From positions 1 to 64,000 of the forward strand of contig JALSII010000032.1 of the NCBI GenBank assembly GCA_026981645.1: a stretch of DNA of 64,000 nucleotides, written 5' to 3'. How positions within the stretch are numbered: the stretch's first letter is position 1; each line of letters opens with the position of its first letter. This document shows, in pieces, positions 8,332-16,755 of the stretch. The position numbers and the translations under genes were made by a program. Under the pieces are notes generated by a model, which saw only the letters and a list, made by a program, of their open reading frames with translations, ran no database searches and was not told the DNA's origin. The DNA is from Hyphomicrobiales bacterium. GTDB taxonomy: Bacteria > Pseudomonadota > Alphaproteobacteria > Rhizobiales > Devosiaceae.

Positions 8332-9342
8332 ATGAAATTTTTAAGCAAGGCCACCATTGCAGCACTGGCCGTCTCACTTTCTCTTGCAGCGCCCGTCAAG
8401 GCTGAAGAAGCCAGCTATATTCTGGCCACCGCCTCGACCGGGGGCACCTACTACCCCGTCGGTGTGGCCATTGCCACGCTGGTAAAGGTCAAATTGCAGC
8501 CCAAATTCAAAATTGAAATGTCAGCCATCAGTTCCGCAGGATCAGGCGAAAATGTTCGCCTTCTGCGCGAGGGCGAAGCCCAGTTTGGCATCATGCAGGG
8601 CCTGTTCGGCTATTATGCAGCCACGGGTACCGGACCGCTGGCCGAGGTTGGCCCGCAGGAAAATCTGCGCTCCGTCACCATGCTGTGGCAGAACGTTGAG
8701 CAGTTTGTTATTGCCGCTGATGCCGTCAACACCGGCACCATGGCCGATATGGTTGCTCTGACCGGCGAAAGCATGGCTATGGGCAAGCAGAACTCGGGCA
8801 CCATCGGCTCCAACGCCGCCCTGCTTTCAGGTCTGGGTGTCGATATCAACACCGATTTCAATCTGGTTTATGGCGGTTACACCCCTTCCGCCGAAGCGTT
8901 GCAGAACGGTCAGGTCAAGGGCATTGGCATTCCCGCCGGTGTTCCCACTGGTGCCCTGAGCCAGTTGTTTGCTTCTGCGGGTGACCGCATTGCCCTGCTC
9001 AACTTCACCGAAGAAGAGGCCGCCGCCGCTGACGGTGGACGCGGATTGTGGACCCCCTTCACCATTGAAGCGGGCACCTACCCCGGCCAGACTGAAGACG
9101 TTCAAACCATCGCCCAGCCAAACTTTCTGGCAACCAGCGCCGATGTATCCGAAGAAAACGTCTACATGATTACCAAGACCATCTATGAGAACCTGCCCTT
9201 CCTGCAGGCCATTCATCCGGCAACCAAAGCCATGGCCATTGAAAAGGCCATTGCCGGCCTGCCCCTGCCCCTGCATCCCGGTGCAGCAAGGTATTATGAA
9301 GAAGTGGGCATTGAAATTCCTGCCAACCTCATTGCTAACTAA
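8332..9342 (+). CDS. TAXI-family TRAP transporter solute-binding protein
   Basis: 336 residues. The start at 8332 is preceded by a strong GGGAGGAAA ribosome binding site and gives a clear signal peptide (MKFLSKATIAALAVSLSLAA, cleavage about after residue 24). The mature protein opens YILATASTGGTYYPVGVAIATL, the signature of the TAXI (TRAP-associated extracytoplasmic immunogenic) family, and continues with SAGSGENVRLLREGEAQFGIMQ. It would capture a substrate in the periplasm (glutamate or 2-oxoglutarate-like acids are known TAXI ligands, but the substrate cannot be read here) and deliver it to the fused permease encoded next. The upstream DctB/DctD-like pair probably controls it. Confidence 0.9.
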   Translation: MKFLSKATIAALAVSLSLAAPVKAEEASYILATASTGGTYYPVGVAIATLVKVKLQPKFKIEMSAISSAGSGENVRLLREGEAQFGIMQGLFGYYAATGTGPLAEVGPQENLRSVTMLWQNVEQFVIAADAVNTGTMADMVALTGESMAMGKQNSGTIGSNAALLSGLGVDINTDFNLVYGGYTPSAEALQNGQVKGIGIPAGVPTGALSQLFASAGDRIALLNFTEEEAAAADGGRGLWTPFTIEAGTYPGQTEDVQTIAQPNFLATSADVSEENVYMITKTIYENLPFLQAIHPATKAMAIEKAIAGLPLPLHPGAARYYEEVGIEIPANLIAN

Positions 9343-9369
9343 ACGCGAATAAAACCGCGCATGATCATT

Positions 9370-9397
9370 TCCGGCCCGGAATCTTTTCCGGGCCGGA
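9370..9397 (+). other. Perfect intercistronic stem-loop between TAXI binding protein and permease
   Basis: A perfect 12-base-pair inverted repeat (arms TCCGGCCCGGAA and TTCCGGGCCGGA, loop TCTT) in the 83-base gap. There is no T-tract, so it is more likely to protect the upstream mRNA and raise binding-protein expression over permease than to terminate transcription. Confidence 0.75.
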
Positions 9398-9425
9398 CCT
9401 GCATTCTCCCCTTTGGAGACAAACA

Positions 9426-11546
9426 ATGTCCAAGGCCAGCGACCAAAAAGAGACGGCAGCCCCGATTCTGCCCAAAGCCGCCTCCGCCCTGCCAGTAACA
9501 ATATTCTGCGCCCTGTTCGCATTGGCCCATGTTTACGTGGCCTTCGTGCCCGTTATTTCCGAATTTCAGCGCAATGTGTTCCACTTTGCCGGCTTTGCCT
9601 TTCTGGCAACGATTTTCTACCCCGCTTTCAGGGCAAAATCCGAAAAACACCGCGCTGTCCTGTTTGCGGAAATCGGCTTTGGCGTCATAGTTGCAATCGC
9701 CGCCGTCTATCTCTCCTTTGCCGAGAACGGCATCTATGACCGGGGTGTGAAATTCAACACTCTGGACTGGATTGCCGCCAGCATTGCCATCATTGGTGCT
9801 GTCGAACTGACCCGAAGGCTCACCGGCTGGGTCATTCCGATGCTGATAATCCTGTCCGTGACCTATGTGGGTTTCTGGGGCCAGTTCGTGGGCGGCATAT
9901 TCTCCTTTCCCGGCCTGAGCTGGGAAGCGGTGGCCTTCCGCTCGATATTCGGCGACGACGCCATGTTCGGCACCATCGCCCGTATTTCCTCGACCTATGT
10001 GTTTTTGTTCATCATTTTTGGCGCGTTTCTGTTGCGCTCGGGAGCGGGGGAATTCATCATCGACCTGGCCCGCGCCGTTGCCGGTAAACTGGTCGGCGGC
10101 CCCGGACTTGTCGCGGTCATCGCCTCGGGTCTGACCGGCACCATATCGGGCTCAGCCGTTGCCAACACCGCCTCGACCGGAGTCATTACCATTCCCCTGA
10201 TGCGCAAGGCCGGATTTTCTCCAAAATTTGCCGGGGGGGTCGAAGCCGCCTCCTCCACCGGCGGCCAGATAATGCCCCCCATCATGGGTGCGGGGGCCTT
10301 TGTCATGGCCAGCTTCACCCAAATCCCTTACGAGACCATCGTTGCCGTGGCCGCTCTTCCCGCGCTGCTCTATTTTCTCTCGGTGGCAATTTTTGTGCGC
10401 ACCGAAGCCAAACGGCTCAGCCTGCCGCCCATGGAAGCCAGGGGACGCACGCTGGGCCAGGCTTTCCGAAAAGGGGGTGCCAGCTTCATCATTCCCATTG
10501 CCCTGCTCATCGGCCTGCTTGTATCAGGATTCACCCCCACCTATGCCGCTGTTATCGGCATCGTGGCCGTCATTGCTTCAAGCTGGCTGACCCAGAACCC
10601 CATGGGCCCACGTGCCGTGTTCGAGGCGCTGGCGCTGGGCACCAGAAACATGATTCTTACCGCCGTACTCTTGTGTGCCGTAGGGCTGGTAGTCAATGTG
10701 ATTACCACCGCAGGCATCGGCAATACCTTCTCCCTGATGATTGCCGAATGGGCCGGAGGCAATATTCTCACTGCGATTGTACTGGTGGCGCTGGCCAGCC
10801 TTATTCTGGGCATGGGCCTGCCGGTTACCGCCGCCTATATTGTTCTGGCCACCCTCTCCGCTCCGGCGCTGGCGGGCATGATTGCCGACCGTTTTGTCAT
10901 TGATGCGCTGGTCGCAGGCTCCCTGTCTGAGCCGGCCAAGGCCATCCTGATGCTGGGGGTGCCCGAGGCCATGCAAATGCTGGCCGGAGAAATCTCCCGG
11001 GGTGAAGCCAGCGCCCTTATCGCCTCCCTGCCCCTTGAAATTGCCGCACCCCTGCGCGATCTTGTCGTGCCGACTGAAATCGCACTGGCCGCCCTGCTTT
11101 CGGCCCATATGATTATCTTCTGGCTGTCTCAGGATAGCAACGTCACCCCTCCGGTGGCGCTGGCCGCGTTCACCGCTGCTGCCATTGCCCGCGCCCCTGC
11201 CATGGGTACCGCGGTGATGAGCTGGAAGCTGGCCAAGGGCATCTATATCGTGCCGGTATTGTTTGCCTACACCCCGCTGCTCTCGGGAGACTGGAGCGCG
11301 ATGCTCACCGTGTTTGCCTTTTCTGTGATCGGGATTTACGGGCTGGCCTCGGCCATGCAGGGCTGTATGGAGCGGCCCATGGGGCTGAGCATACGCGCCG
11401 TGGCACTGGTCGCTGGCGGGGCCTGCCTGTGGCCCTCCGACATCCGCATCCAGATTGCCGGAGCGGTTGTTATATTGGCTCTGCTGATGCTTAACATACG
11501 GGGAATATTCACCAAACCCCTGGCACAAAACGCGCCAGCAGCCTGA
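9426..11546 (+). CDS. TRAP transporter fused permease (DctQ-DctM type), TAXI-associated
   Basis: 706 residues, highly hydrophobic throughout. The N-terminal quarter (about 20-150) corresponds to the small DctQ membrane subunit and the rest to the large DctM subunit with many helices. Recognisable DctM features include SGLTGTISGSAVANTASTGVITIPLMRKAGFSPKFAGGVEAASSTGGQ (split: residues about 235-282) and GMGLPVTAAYIVLATLSAPAL. Fused QM permeases are standard partners of TAXI binding proteins. It drives secondary, ion-coupled uptake across the inner membrane. A GGAGACAA ribosome binding site precedes the ATG. It ends 53 bases from the convergent kinase gene; no clear terminator is visible in that gap. 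Confidence 0.92.
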   Translation: MSKASDQKETAAPILPKAASALPVTIFCALFALAHVYVAFVPVISEFQRNVFHFAGFAFLATIFYPAFRAKSEKHRAVLFAEIGFGVIVAIAAVYLSFAENGIYDRGVKFNTLDWIAASIAIIGAVELTRRLTGWVIPMLIILSVTYVGFWGQFVGGIFSFPGLSWEAVAFRSIFGDDAMFGTIARISSTYVFLFIIFGAFLLRSGAGEFIIDLARAVAGKLVGGPGLVAVIASGLTGTISGSAVANTASTGVITIPLMRKAGFSPKFAGGVEAASSTGGQIMPPIMGAGAFVMASFTQIPYETIVAVAALPALLYFLSVAIFVRTEAKRLSLPPMEARGRTLGQAFRKGGASFIIPIALLIGLLVSGFTPTYAAVIGIVAVIASSWLTQNPMGPRAVFEALALGTRNMILTAVLLCAVGLVVNVITTAGIGNTFSLMIAEWAGGNILTAIVLVALASLILGMGLPVTAAYIVLATLSAPALAGMIADRFVIDALVAGSLSEPAKAILMLGVPEAMQMLAGEISRGEASALIASLPLEIAAPLRDLVVPTEIALAALLSAHMIIFWLSQDSNVTPPVALAAFTAAAIARAPAMGTAVMSWKLAKGIYIVPVLFAYTPLLSGDWSAMLTVFAFSVIGIYGLASAMQGCMERPMGLSIRAVALVAGGACLWPSDIRIQIAGAVVILALLMLNIRGIFTKPLAQNAPAA

Positions 11547-11599
11547 GGCTGTCCGGGCACTGTTCTGTGAATAAACAAAGAGGCCTCCCACGCGCGCCT

Positions 11600-13093
11600 T
11601 TACTTCGCCAGCACTTTCTTGAGCGCCGGATAAAGGGCAAGATAGCGCGTATAAATTTCTTCGTATTTTGTGACGTTTCTGTCAATCGGCTCAATTATGC
11701 GCCCCGGCTGAACCATTATTGAGATGCCCTCGTCAATGCTGGAAAAATGCCCCGCCCCATACGCTGCAAGAACCGCCGAGCCGGTGGACGGTGCATCGGG
11801 GGAGGCAGGAACCCGCACCGGCACCCCTGCCGTATCCGCATGGATTTGCAGCCACAGGTCAGAGGCCGTGGCCCCGCCCCCGACTGTAATTTCTGTTTTG
11901 GCATAACCCGCGCGCTCAAAGGCATCCAGTATGGCTCGTGTGCCAAAACCAATCCCCTCCATCATGGCGCGAAAAATATGGTGTTTTTCATGGGACAAGG
12001 TCAGCCCCACCAGCGCGCCACGGGACAAGGGGTCCGTATAGGGCGTGCGGTTTCCCTGAAAGTGGTCCTGAACAATCAGTCCCTCACAGCCCGGCTCCAG
12101 TTCTGCGGCCTGCGCATTCAGCGTGTCAAAATCGAGCGTGCCCCCGCTCAAACGGCCCAGCCAGTTGATGATCGAGCCGGTGGAGGTCTGCCCCCCCTCA
12201 ACAATATAGCGTCCCGGATAAACAATATCGGGATAGCTCCCCCAGACCCCACGCGCGTGCATCGGAGTGTCCGTGACCCCGAAAAGCAGATGGGAAGACC
12301 CCGTTATCAGAGCAAGCTGTCCCGGTCTGGAAACCCCAAGGCCGATCATCCCGATCAGGGCGTCAGCCCCACCCTGCACGACTTTCACCGAACGGGACAG
12401 CCCAAGTTCTTGGGCAGCGGCGGCTGTCAGAGTGCCGATAACCTCTCCGGGTGCGGCGACCCGTGGGGGCCATTTGTCTTGCAGTTCAGCCAGATCGAGC
12501 GCCTGAAGAAGGCTCACGGGCCAGCCTCCCCGGTCCGTGGAATAGTGCCAGCGCAGCCCCGCATTATCCAGACTTGCCACCCACTCGCCGGTCAGCTTGT
12601 AGGTCAGGTAATCCTGATATTCGCAAATCCGGTGTGCCTTTGAAAAAGTTTCAGGCTCATTGCGCTTGAGCCAGAGCGCCTTGGGTATCATCCATTCGGC
12701 TGAAACCGGGCCAGAGCCATCTCCGTTCAGCGCAAGAGCCTCATCCCCGGTCGCCAGCACCGCATCCGCTTCATCGCTGGCCCGCACATCCATCCAGATC
12801 AGTGCCGGGCGCAACGCGTCTCCGTTTTCATCCAAAGCAACCACCGAACAGCAGGTCGTGGCATAGGCAATGGCCTCAATCTGATCCCCTGAAATCCCCG
12901 CCTGCGCAATGGCGCCCTTTGAGGCTTTCACGAAATTCATCCACCAGTCCGCCGGTGCCTGCTCCGCCCGGCTGCCCGGCTTGAAATCTGTTTTATAGGC
13001 ACAGGCACAACTGCCCAGACATTTCCCGGTGCGGTCATAAATCCGGGCGCGCAGGCTCTCCGTGCCGCCATCCGCTGTTAAAAAATAGGACAT
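11600..13093 (-). CDS. FGGY-family carbohydrate kinase (xylulokinase-like)
   Basis: 497 residues with both FGGY sugar-kinase lobes. The N-terminus MSYFLTADGGTESLRARIYD holds the phosphate-binding DxGT motif; a substrate-binding segment WMDVRASDEADAV lies near residue 100, and the C-terminal lobe has ITVGGGATASDLWLQIHADTAGVPV and PDAPSTGSAVLAA. Family members phosphorylate pentuloses, polyols, glycerol or AI-2 with ATP in the cytoplasm; the substrate cannot be read from sequence. It is the last gene of the ABC/acyloin-dehydrogenase-like operon, 39 bases after the AhpD-like gene, with a GGGAGAAG ribosome binding site. It presumably phosphorylates the imported compound or a product of it. Confidence 0.85.
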   Translation of the reverse strand: MSYFLTADGGTESLRARIYDRTGKCLGSCACAYKTDFKPGSRAEQAPADWWMNFVKASKGAIAQAGISGDQIEAIAYATTCCSVVALDENGDALRPALIWMDVRASDEADAVLATGDEALALNGDGSGPVSAEWMIPKALWLKRNEPETFSKAHRICEYQDYLTYKLTGEWVASLDNAGLRWHYSTDRGGWPVSLLQALDLAELQDKWPPRVAAPGEVIGTLTAAAAQELGLSRSVKVVQGGADALIGMIGLGVSRPGQLALITGSSHLLFGVTDTPMHARGVWGSYPDIVYPGRYIVEGGQTSTGSIINWLGRLSGGTLDFDTLNAQAAELEPGCEGLIVQDHFQGNRTPYTDPLSRGALVGLTLSHEKHHIFRAMMEGIGFGTRAILDAFERAGYAKTEITVGGGATASDLWLQIHADTAGVPVRVPASPDAPSTGSAVLAAYGAGHFSSIDEGISIMVQPGRIIEPIDRNVTKYEEIYTRYLALYPALKKVLAK

Positions 13094-13132
13094 ATGACTT
13101 CTCCCACTACTGCCTCACAACCCCGGCCCTGT

Positions 13133-13465
13133 TCAGACCTCCCTGAATATCGCCAGCGCCCTGCCCGCATACATAATGGCAGGACCTCCCCCCATTTCAA
13201 CAGCAACTTCGAGCGCCTCCACCAGTGCGGCCTCATCGGCGCCCTGCCGCTTTGCCCCCTCCACATGGTATAATATGCAATCGTCACATCCCTGCACCAC
13301 TGCTATAGCGGTTGCCATCAACTCTTTTTGCGCACTGGAAAACTTCCCGCTCTGCGTCGCTGCCCGGGCAATTTTGGTGAAACCCGCAAACATATCCGGA
13401 GCCGCCTTGGCCAGCCCTCCCATCCGCATCTTTGCCTCATTCAGACTTTCGCGAACTTTGCTCAT
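13133..13465 (-). CDS. AhpD-like / carboxymuconolactone decarboxylase family protein with CxxC
   Basis: 110-111 residues, all-helical AhpD-like fold. It carries the complete AhpD core motif E-X11-C-X2-C-X3-H (Glu in KELMATA; CDDCILYH), the redox-active disulfide and proton relay of alkylhydroperoxidases. In Mycobacterium tuberculosis AhpD the disulfide is reduced by a lipoylated E2 subunit. Here the upstream gene encodes a lipoyl-bearing E2 and the genes overlap by about 30 bases, so a functional partnership is plausible. An ATG at 13468 is in frame, but the one at 13465 sits better (6 bases) behind the AGGGAG ribosome binding site. Peroxidase activity is not shown; other family members act as unrelated enzymes. 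Confidence 0.8.
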   Translation of the reverse strand: MSKVRESLNEAKMRMGGLAKAAPDMFAGFTKIARAATQSGKFSSAQKELMATAIAVVQGCDDCILYHVEGAKRQGADEAALVEALEVAVEMGGGPAIMYAGRALAIFREV

Positions 13466-14720
13466 CATGTACTCCCTGCAATAAAATCCTCAACACTTCG
13501 GCGGGTTGGTCCCAATGCACCATATGCCCCCCCCGGGCGAAATGATGCACTGCAACACTGCTGTTAAGGGCACAAGCGTCCTGCCAGTCAATAATACGGT
13601 CCCGGTGCCCCACCAGCACACGCGCAAGTGTTTTGCCTGCAACCTCTTCGAGCGCAGGCTTGATATCATGGGCTTGCCCGACCGAGCCGAACAGGGATTT
13701 GGCCAGTGCCTGAAGCCTTCCTCTTGTCAGTTCCCGATAGAGCTTTTCAATAGCAGTTTCTGACAGGCTCACCGGACGCTCTGTCAGCCGCCCCAGCAAA
13801 TTCCTGACCTGATCAACGCAATCCGGGGCCGCCATGCCGGAAATGAATTCCCTGTCCAGCTTCAATCCCAGCCCCGCCGGCGCGATCAGTGTCAGGGAGG
13901 CGGACGAAACCACCCTGGCAAGCGCGAGGGCCGGAACAGCGCCAAGCGAATGGGCCACCAGATGAAAGGGTAGAGGCCCCATTATTTCCGCAACAAATTT
14001 GGCCAGATTTTTTGATAAATCCTGCGGGTTCTCAGCTTCAAGCCGGGTGGCTCCGTGTCCGGGCAGATCAAGAGCCACAACCCGGCACCCTGCTCTGGAC
14101 AGGCCATTGGCCAACCCGGCAAACGTTGCCTGATCCCCGGAAAACCCATGGATCATCAAAAATGGAACGCCCCCGACAGGCCCATAAGTCGTGTAAGCAA
14201 TTTCATGGGAAAAACGTGTCTGTCCGTCTTCATCTGCCGCAAGTGCCGCCTCCACATCTCCCTTTTCGATGCGGCCACGGCGCCCAGTACCAGAAATTTC
14301 ATTTATCTCCAACTTGCTCAGACGCGCCAGGCGTCGCGCAACCGGTGTGGCCCGCACCATGCCAGACACTGTCTGTCCTGTGAGGGGAGTTTCTCCGTGC
14401 GCAGGCGATGAGAGAGCAGAATGCTTTTCCTCCTGCTTTTCCCCTTCCCCGTCTGCATCAACCGTCCAGTCTGGGCCCTCCCCGAGGTCAATTCTGGCGA
14501 TAGGCTCGCCAACCAGCACCAGCTCGCCTTCCTGTTTCAGATGTTCTTTCATCACCCCGGGGCCAAGGGCAGGAAATTCCACCGCCGTCTTGTCCGTTTC
14601 CACAACAATGAGCAGGTCGCCGCGCTTGAATGTTTCGCCCGGCGCAATCAGCCATGCACTGATGGTTCCCTCTTCCATCGTTTCGCCCAGTCTGGGCATG
14701 TTCAGAACAGTACCGCTCAT
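13437..14720 (-). CDS. Lipoyl E2 of an acetoin-dehydrogenase-like complex with alpha/beta-hydrolase domain (AcoC-like)
   Basis: 427 residues. Lipoyl domain (1-80) with lipoylation site Lys44 in VETDKTAVEFPA; E1/E3-binding domain (about 122-160, RATPVARRLARLSKLEINEI..GTGRRGRI); then an alpha/beta-hydrolase fold (about 175-420) with LMIHGFSGD, nucleophile Ser258 in VAHSLGAVP, acid Asp374 and His399 in GGHMVHWD. It lacks the chloramphenicol-acetyltransferase-like core of pyruvate dehydrogenase E2, as do AcoC proteins of acetoin dehydrogenases. It would take the acyl group made by E1 and release it, presumably as acyl-CoA. The start at 14720 overlaps the E1 beta stop by 4 bases and begins the lipoyl domain immediately; the frame upstream is not conserved-looking. 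The operon encodes no E3. Confidence 0.88.
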   Translation of the reverse strand: MSGTVLNMPRLGETMEEGTISAWLIAPGETFKRGDLLIVVETDKTAVEFPALGPGVMKEHLKQEGELVLVGEPIARIDLGEGPDWTVDADGEGEKQEEKHSALSSPAHGETPLTGQTVSGMVRATPVARRLARLSKLEINEISGTGRRGRIEKGDVEAALAADEDGQTRFSHEIAYTTYGPVGGVPFLMIHGFSGDQATFAGLANGLSRAGCRVVALDLPGHGATRLEAENPQDLSKNLAKFVAEIMGPLPFHLVAHSLGAVPALALARVVSSASLTLIAPAGLGLKLDREFISGMAAPDCVDQVRNLLGRLTERPVSLSETAIEKLYRELTRGRLQALAKSLFGSVGQAHDIKPALEEVAGKTLARVLVGHRDRIIDWQDACALNSSVAVHHFARGGHMVHWDQPAEVLRILLQGVHDEQSSRKSE

Positions 14721-15691
14721 GCAACCAGCCGCATAACGGTTTCCTCGATCAGTTCGGCAGAGGGAATGGATCCCGCCTCCAGTTCTGCCGAAACAGAAAT
14801 CGGACAATCCTCCCCGGCAATCCGCACCACGGGATCGGTCAGATAATCAAAGCATTCCTCAGAAATCCTTGCTGCAAGTTCAGCTGCCACCCCGCAGGTC
14901 AGCACCGCCTCGGAAACGACCACTGCCTTGCCGACTTTCTCCACCTCTTCCCGCACGGTTTCAAAATCCAGCGGATTGAGTGTGCGCAGATCAATCACCG
15001 TTGCTTCAATGCCCTGCCCGGCCAGTGCCCCGGCAGCCCTCATAACAAACTGCACCTGACGGGAATAAGTGATAATTACAACATCCTTGCCCCGGCGGCG
15101 CACTGCCGCCTTGCCCCAGGGCAGAGGTTCCTCTGCCAGATCGACATCCTCCTTCATGGCATAAAGGCTCTTATGTTCGATAAAAACCACCGGGTCAGGC
15201 TTGGTCAGACTTTGGCGCAACAGGTGATAGGCATCGCCAACCGTTGCGGGCATGGCCAGACGCAGGCCCGGCGTATGCATCACGAAGGCTTCCAGGCTCT
15301 GGCTGTGCTGAGCACCCGCAGAACGCCCGGTCCCCCCTTGGGTGCGCAGAACCATGGGGACACCAATCTGCCCGCCAAACATATAGCGTATTTTGGCAGC
15401 CTGGTTGCCCAACTGATCCATGGTCATGCCAATGAAATCCACATACATGAGTTCGGCCACCGGGCGCATTCCGCTCATTGCCGCGCCAATGGCCGCGCCG
15501 ATGATTGCCGGCTCGGAAATGGGGGTATCGAGCAGGCGCTCAGGTCCCAACTTGTCAATGAGCCCCTTGGTAACCCCATAAGCGCCGCCATAGCGGCCCA
15601 CTTCCTCGCCCAGAACAAAAATGCTTTCGTCCTCAACCATGGCATCATGCAGTGCCAGGCGCAGCGCCTCGCGATATGTTATCTCAGCCAT
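14717..15691 (-). CDS. Thiamine-diphosphate-dependent dehydrogenase E1 beta subunit (acetoin/2-oxoacid dehydrogenase type, AcoB-like)
   Basis: 324 residues, the usual E1 beta length. It begins MAEITYREALRLALHDAM and has EEVGRYGGAYGVTKGL, DTPISEPAIIGAAIGAAMSGMRPVAEL and YVDFIGMTMDQLGNQAAKIRYMFGG, all typical of transketolase-like E1 beta chains. It forms an alpha2beta2 heterotetramer with the product of the preceding gene. The start at 15691 follows an AAGGGA ribosome binding site, 4 bases after the E1 alpha stop. The company of an AcoC-type E2 points to acetoin dehydrogenase-like chemistry (oxidative cleavage of an acyloin or vicinal carbonyl compound) rather than pyruvate or branched-chain oxoacids, but the substrate is not known. 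Confidence 0.88.
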   Translation of the reverse strand: MAEITYREALRLALHDAMVEDESIFVLGEEVGRYGGAYGVTKGLIDKLGPERLLDTPISEPAIIGAAIGAAMSGMRPVAELMYVDFIGMTMDQLGNQAAKIRYMFGGQIGVPMVLRTQGGTGRSAGAQHSQSLEAFVMHTPGLRLAMPATVGDAYHLLRQSLTKPDPVVFIEHKSLYAMKEDVDLAEEPLPWGKAAVRRRGKDVVIITYSRQVQFVMRAAGALAGQGIEATVIDLRTLNPLDFETVREEVEKVGKAVVVSEAVLTCGVAAELAARISEECFDYLTDPVVRIAGEDCPISVSAELEAGSIPSAELIEETVMRLVA

Positions 15692-15695
15692 GATG

Positions 15696-16748
15696 TCAGT
15701 CCCTTGCCAAAATGCGTGCGATACGAGTTCGTAATGGCTCCGGCTCCGGCTCAAGAGGTCCATAGACATCTCGGAACATCGAAGAAAGAGGAGGCGGACC
15801 GGAAGCAACCGCAAAATCCAGTGCTCCATCCATTTCCTGACTTATTTCTTCGTCCAGCCTGTCAAGAACATCCGGCTCTTCCCCTTGCGCGATCAATTGG
15901 TCGCGGCTAAAGAGCACCGGGTCTTTCTTGCGCCCCTCGCTTTCCTCTGCCTCACTCCGATACGGGCTTTTGTCCATGCGCGCATGGCCGTAAAAGCGGT
16001 AGCAGGAAACTGCCAGAAAGCCCGGTTTTCCTGCACGTGCGCTGTCAAACAAGTCCTGCGCAGCTTCCTGCACGAGCATGACATCAAGCCCGTCCACGCT
16101 CACCCCATTCAACCCGAATGCCAAGGCCCGTTCGTGCAGATCGGTCGCTTTTGTTGCCTGGTCAATCCGGGTTCCCATGCCGTACTGATTGTTTATACAT
16201 ACAAACAACACCGGCAGATCCCACAGCGCCGCCATGTTCATGGTTTCATATAAAATACCCTGCTGCATGGCTCCGTCCCCGAAAAAGGCGACTGAAACCG
16301 CGCCGCTTCCCGCACGTTTTGCGGCCAGCCCTGCGCCAACCACAACCGGAATTCCACCCCCCACAATGGCGTTGGCACCCAGGTGCCCCAGTCCCATGTC
16401 GGCGATGTGCATCGAGCCGCCCTTGCCCTTGCAATAACCGGTTTCCTTGCCCCCGATTTCTGCCATCATCTTGTTGGGATCCGCACCCCGGCTCAGAAAA
16501 ATTCCATGCCCGCGATGGTGGGTTGTAAAAGTGTCTCCCTCGCGCATCACTGCACAGACCCCCACAGCGGCGGACTCTTCCCCTATGGAGAGGTGCAGCA
16601 TGGAACCCGCGCTCTTGCCGCGAACAAACAGCTCACCCACCCTTTCTTCAAAAGTGCGTACCCGGCGCATCTGGCGATAAAGCTCCTTGAGGTCTCTGTT
16701 CGAGCCCACAATATGCTGGGGAGACAAATTGGCAGCAGTTTCGTTCAT
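15696..16748 (-). CDS. Thiamine-diphosphate-dependent dehydrogenase E1 alpha subunit (acetoin/2-oxoacid dehydrogenase type, AcoA-like)
   Basis: 350 residues. The thiamine-diphosphate motif runs from GDGA (157-160) to Asn187 in VCINNQYG, the classic GDG-X(about 28)-NN. Other E1 alpha marks are HHRGHGIFLSRGADP, GKGGSMHIADMGLGHLGANAIVGGGIP (split: 109-134) and FYGHARMDKSPYR. The start at 16748 (MNETAANL) lies 7 bases after the stop of the ABC permease gene, so the enzyme and the transporter share one transcript. This direct coupling is the main reason to think the complex acts on the imported molecule. Confidence 0.88.
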   Translation of the reverse strand: MNETAANLSPQHIVGSNRDLKELYRQMRRVRTFEERVGELFVRGKSAGSMLHLSIGEESAAVGVCAVMREGDTFTTHHRGHGIFLSRGADPNKMMAEIGGKETGYCKGKGGSMHIADMGLGHLGANAIVGGGIPVVVGAGLAAKRAGSGAVSVAFFGDGAMQQGILYETMNMAALWDLPVLFVCINNQYGMGTRIDQATKATDLHERALAFGLNGVSVDGLDVMLVQEAAQDLFDSARAGKPGFLAVSCYRFYGHARMDKSPYRSEAEESEGRKKDPVLFSRDQLIAQGEEPDVLDRLDEEISQEMDGALDFAVASGPPPLSSMFRDVYGPLEPEPEPLRTRIARILARD

Positions 16749-16755
16749 AATGGTC

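Noticed and set aside
14717-16748. Pyruvate or branched-chain 2-oxoacid dehydrogenase
   Set aside because: The E2 lacks the acyltransferase core those complexes need and has an alpha/beta-hydrolase as in acetoin systems.
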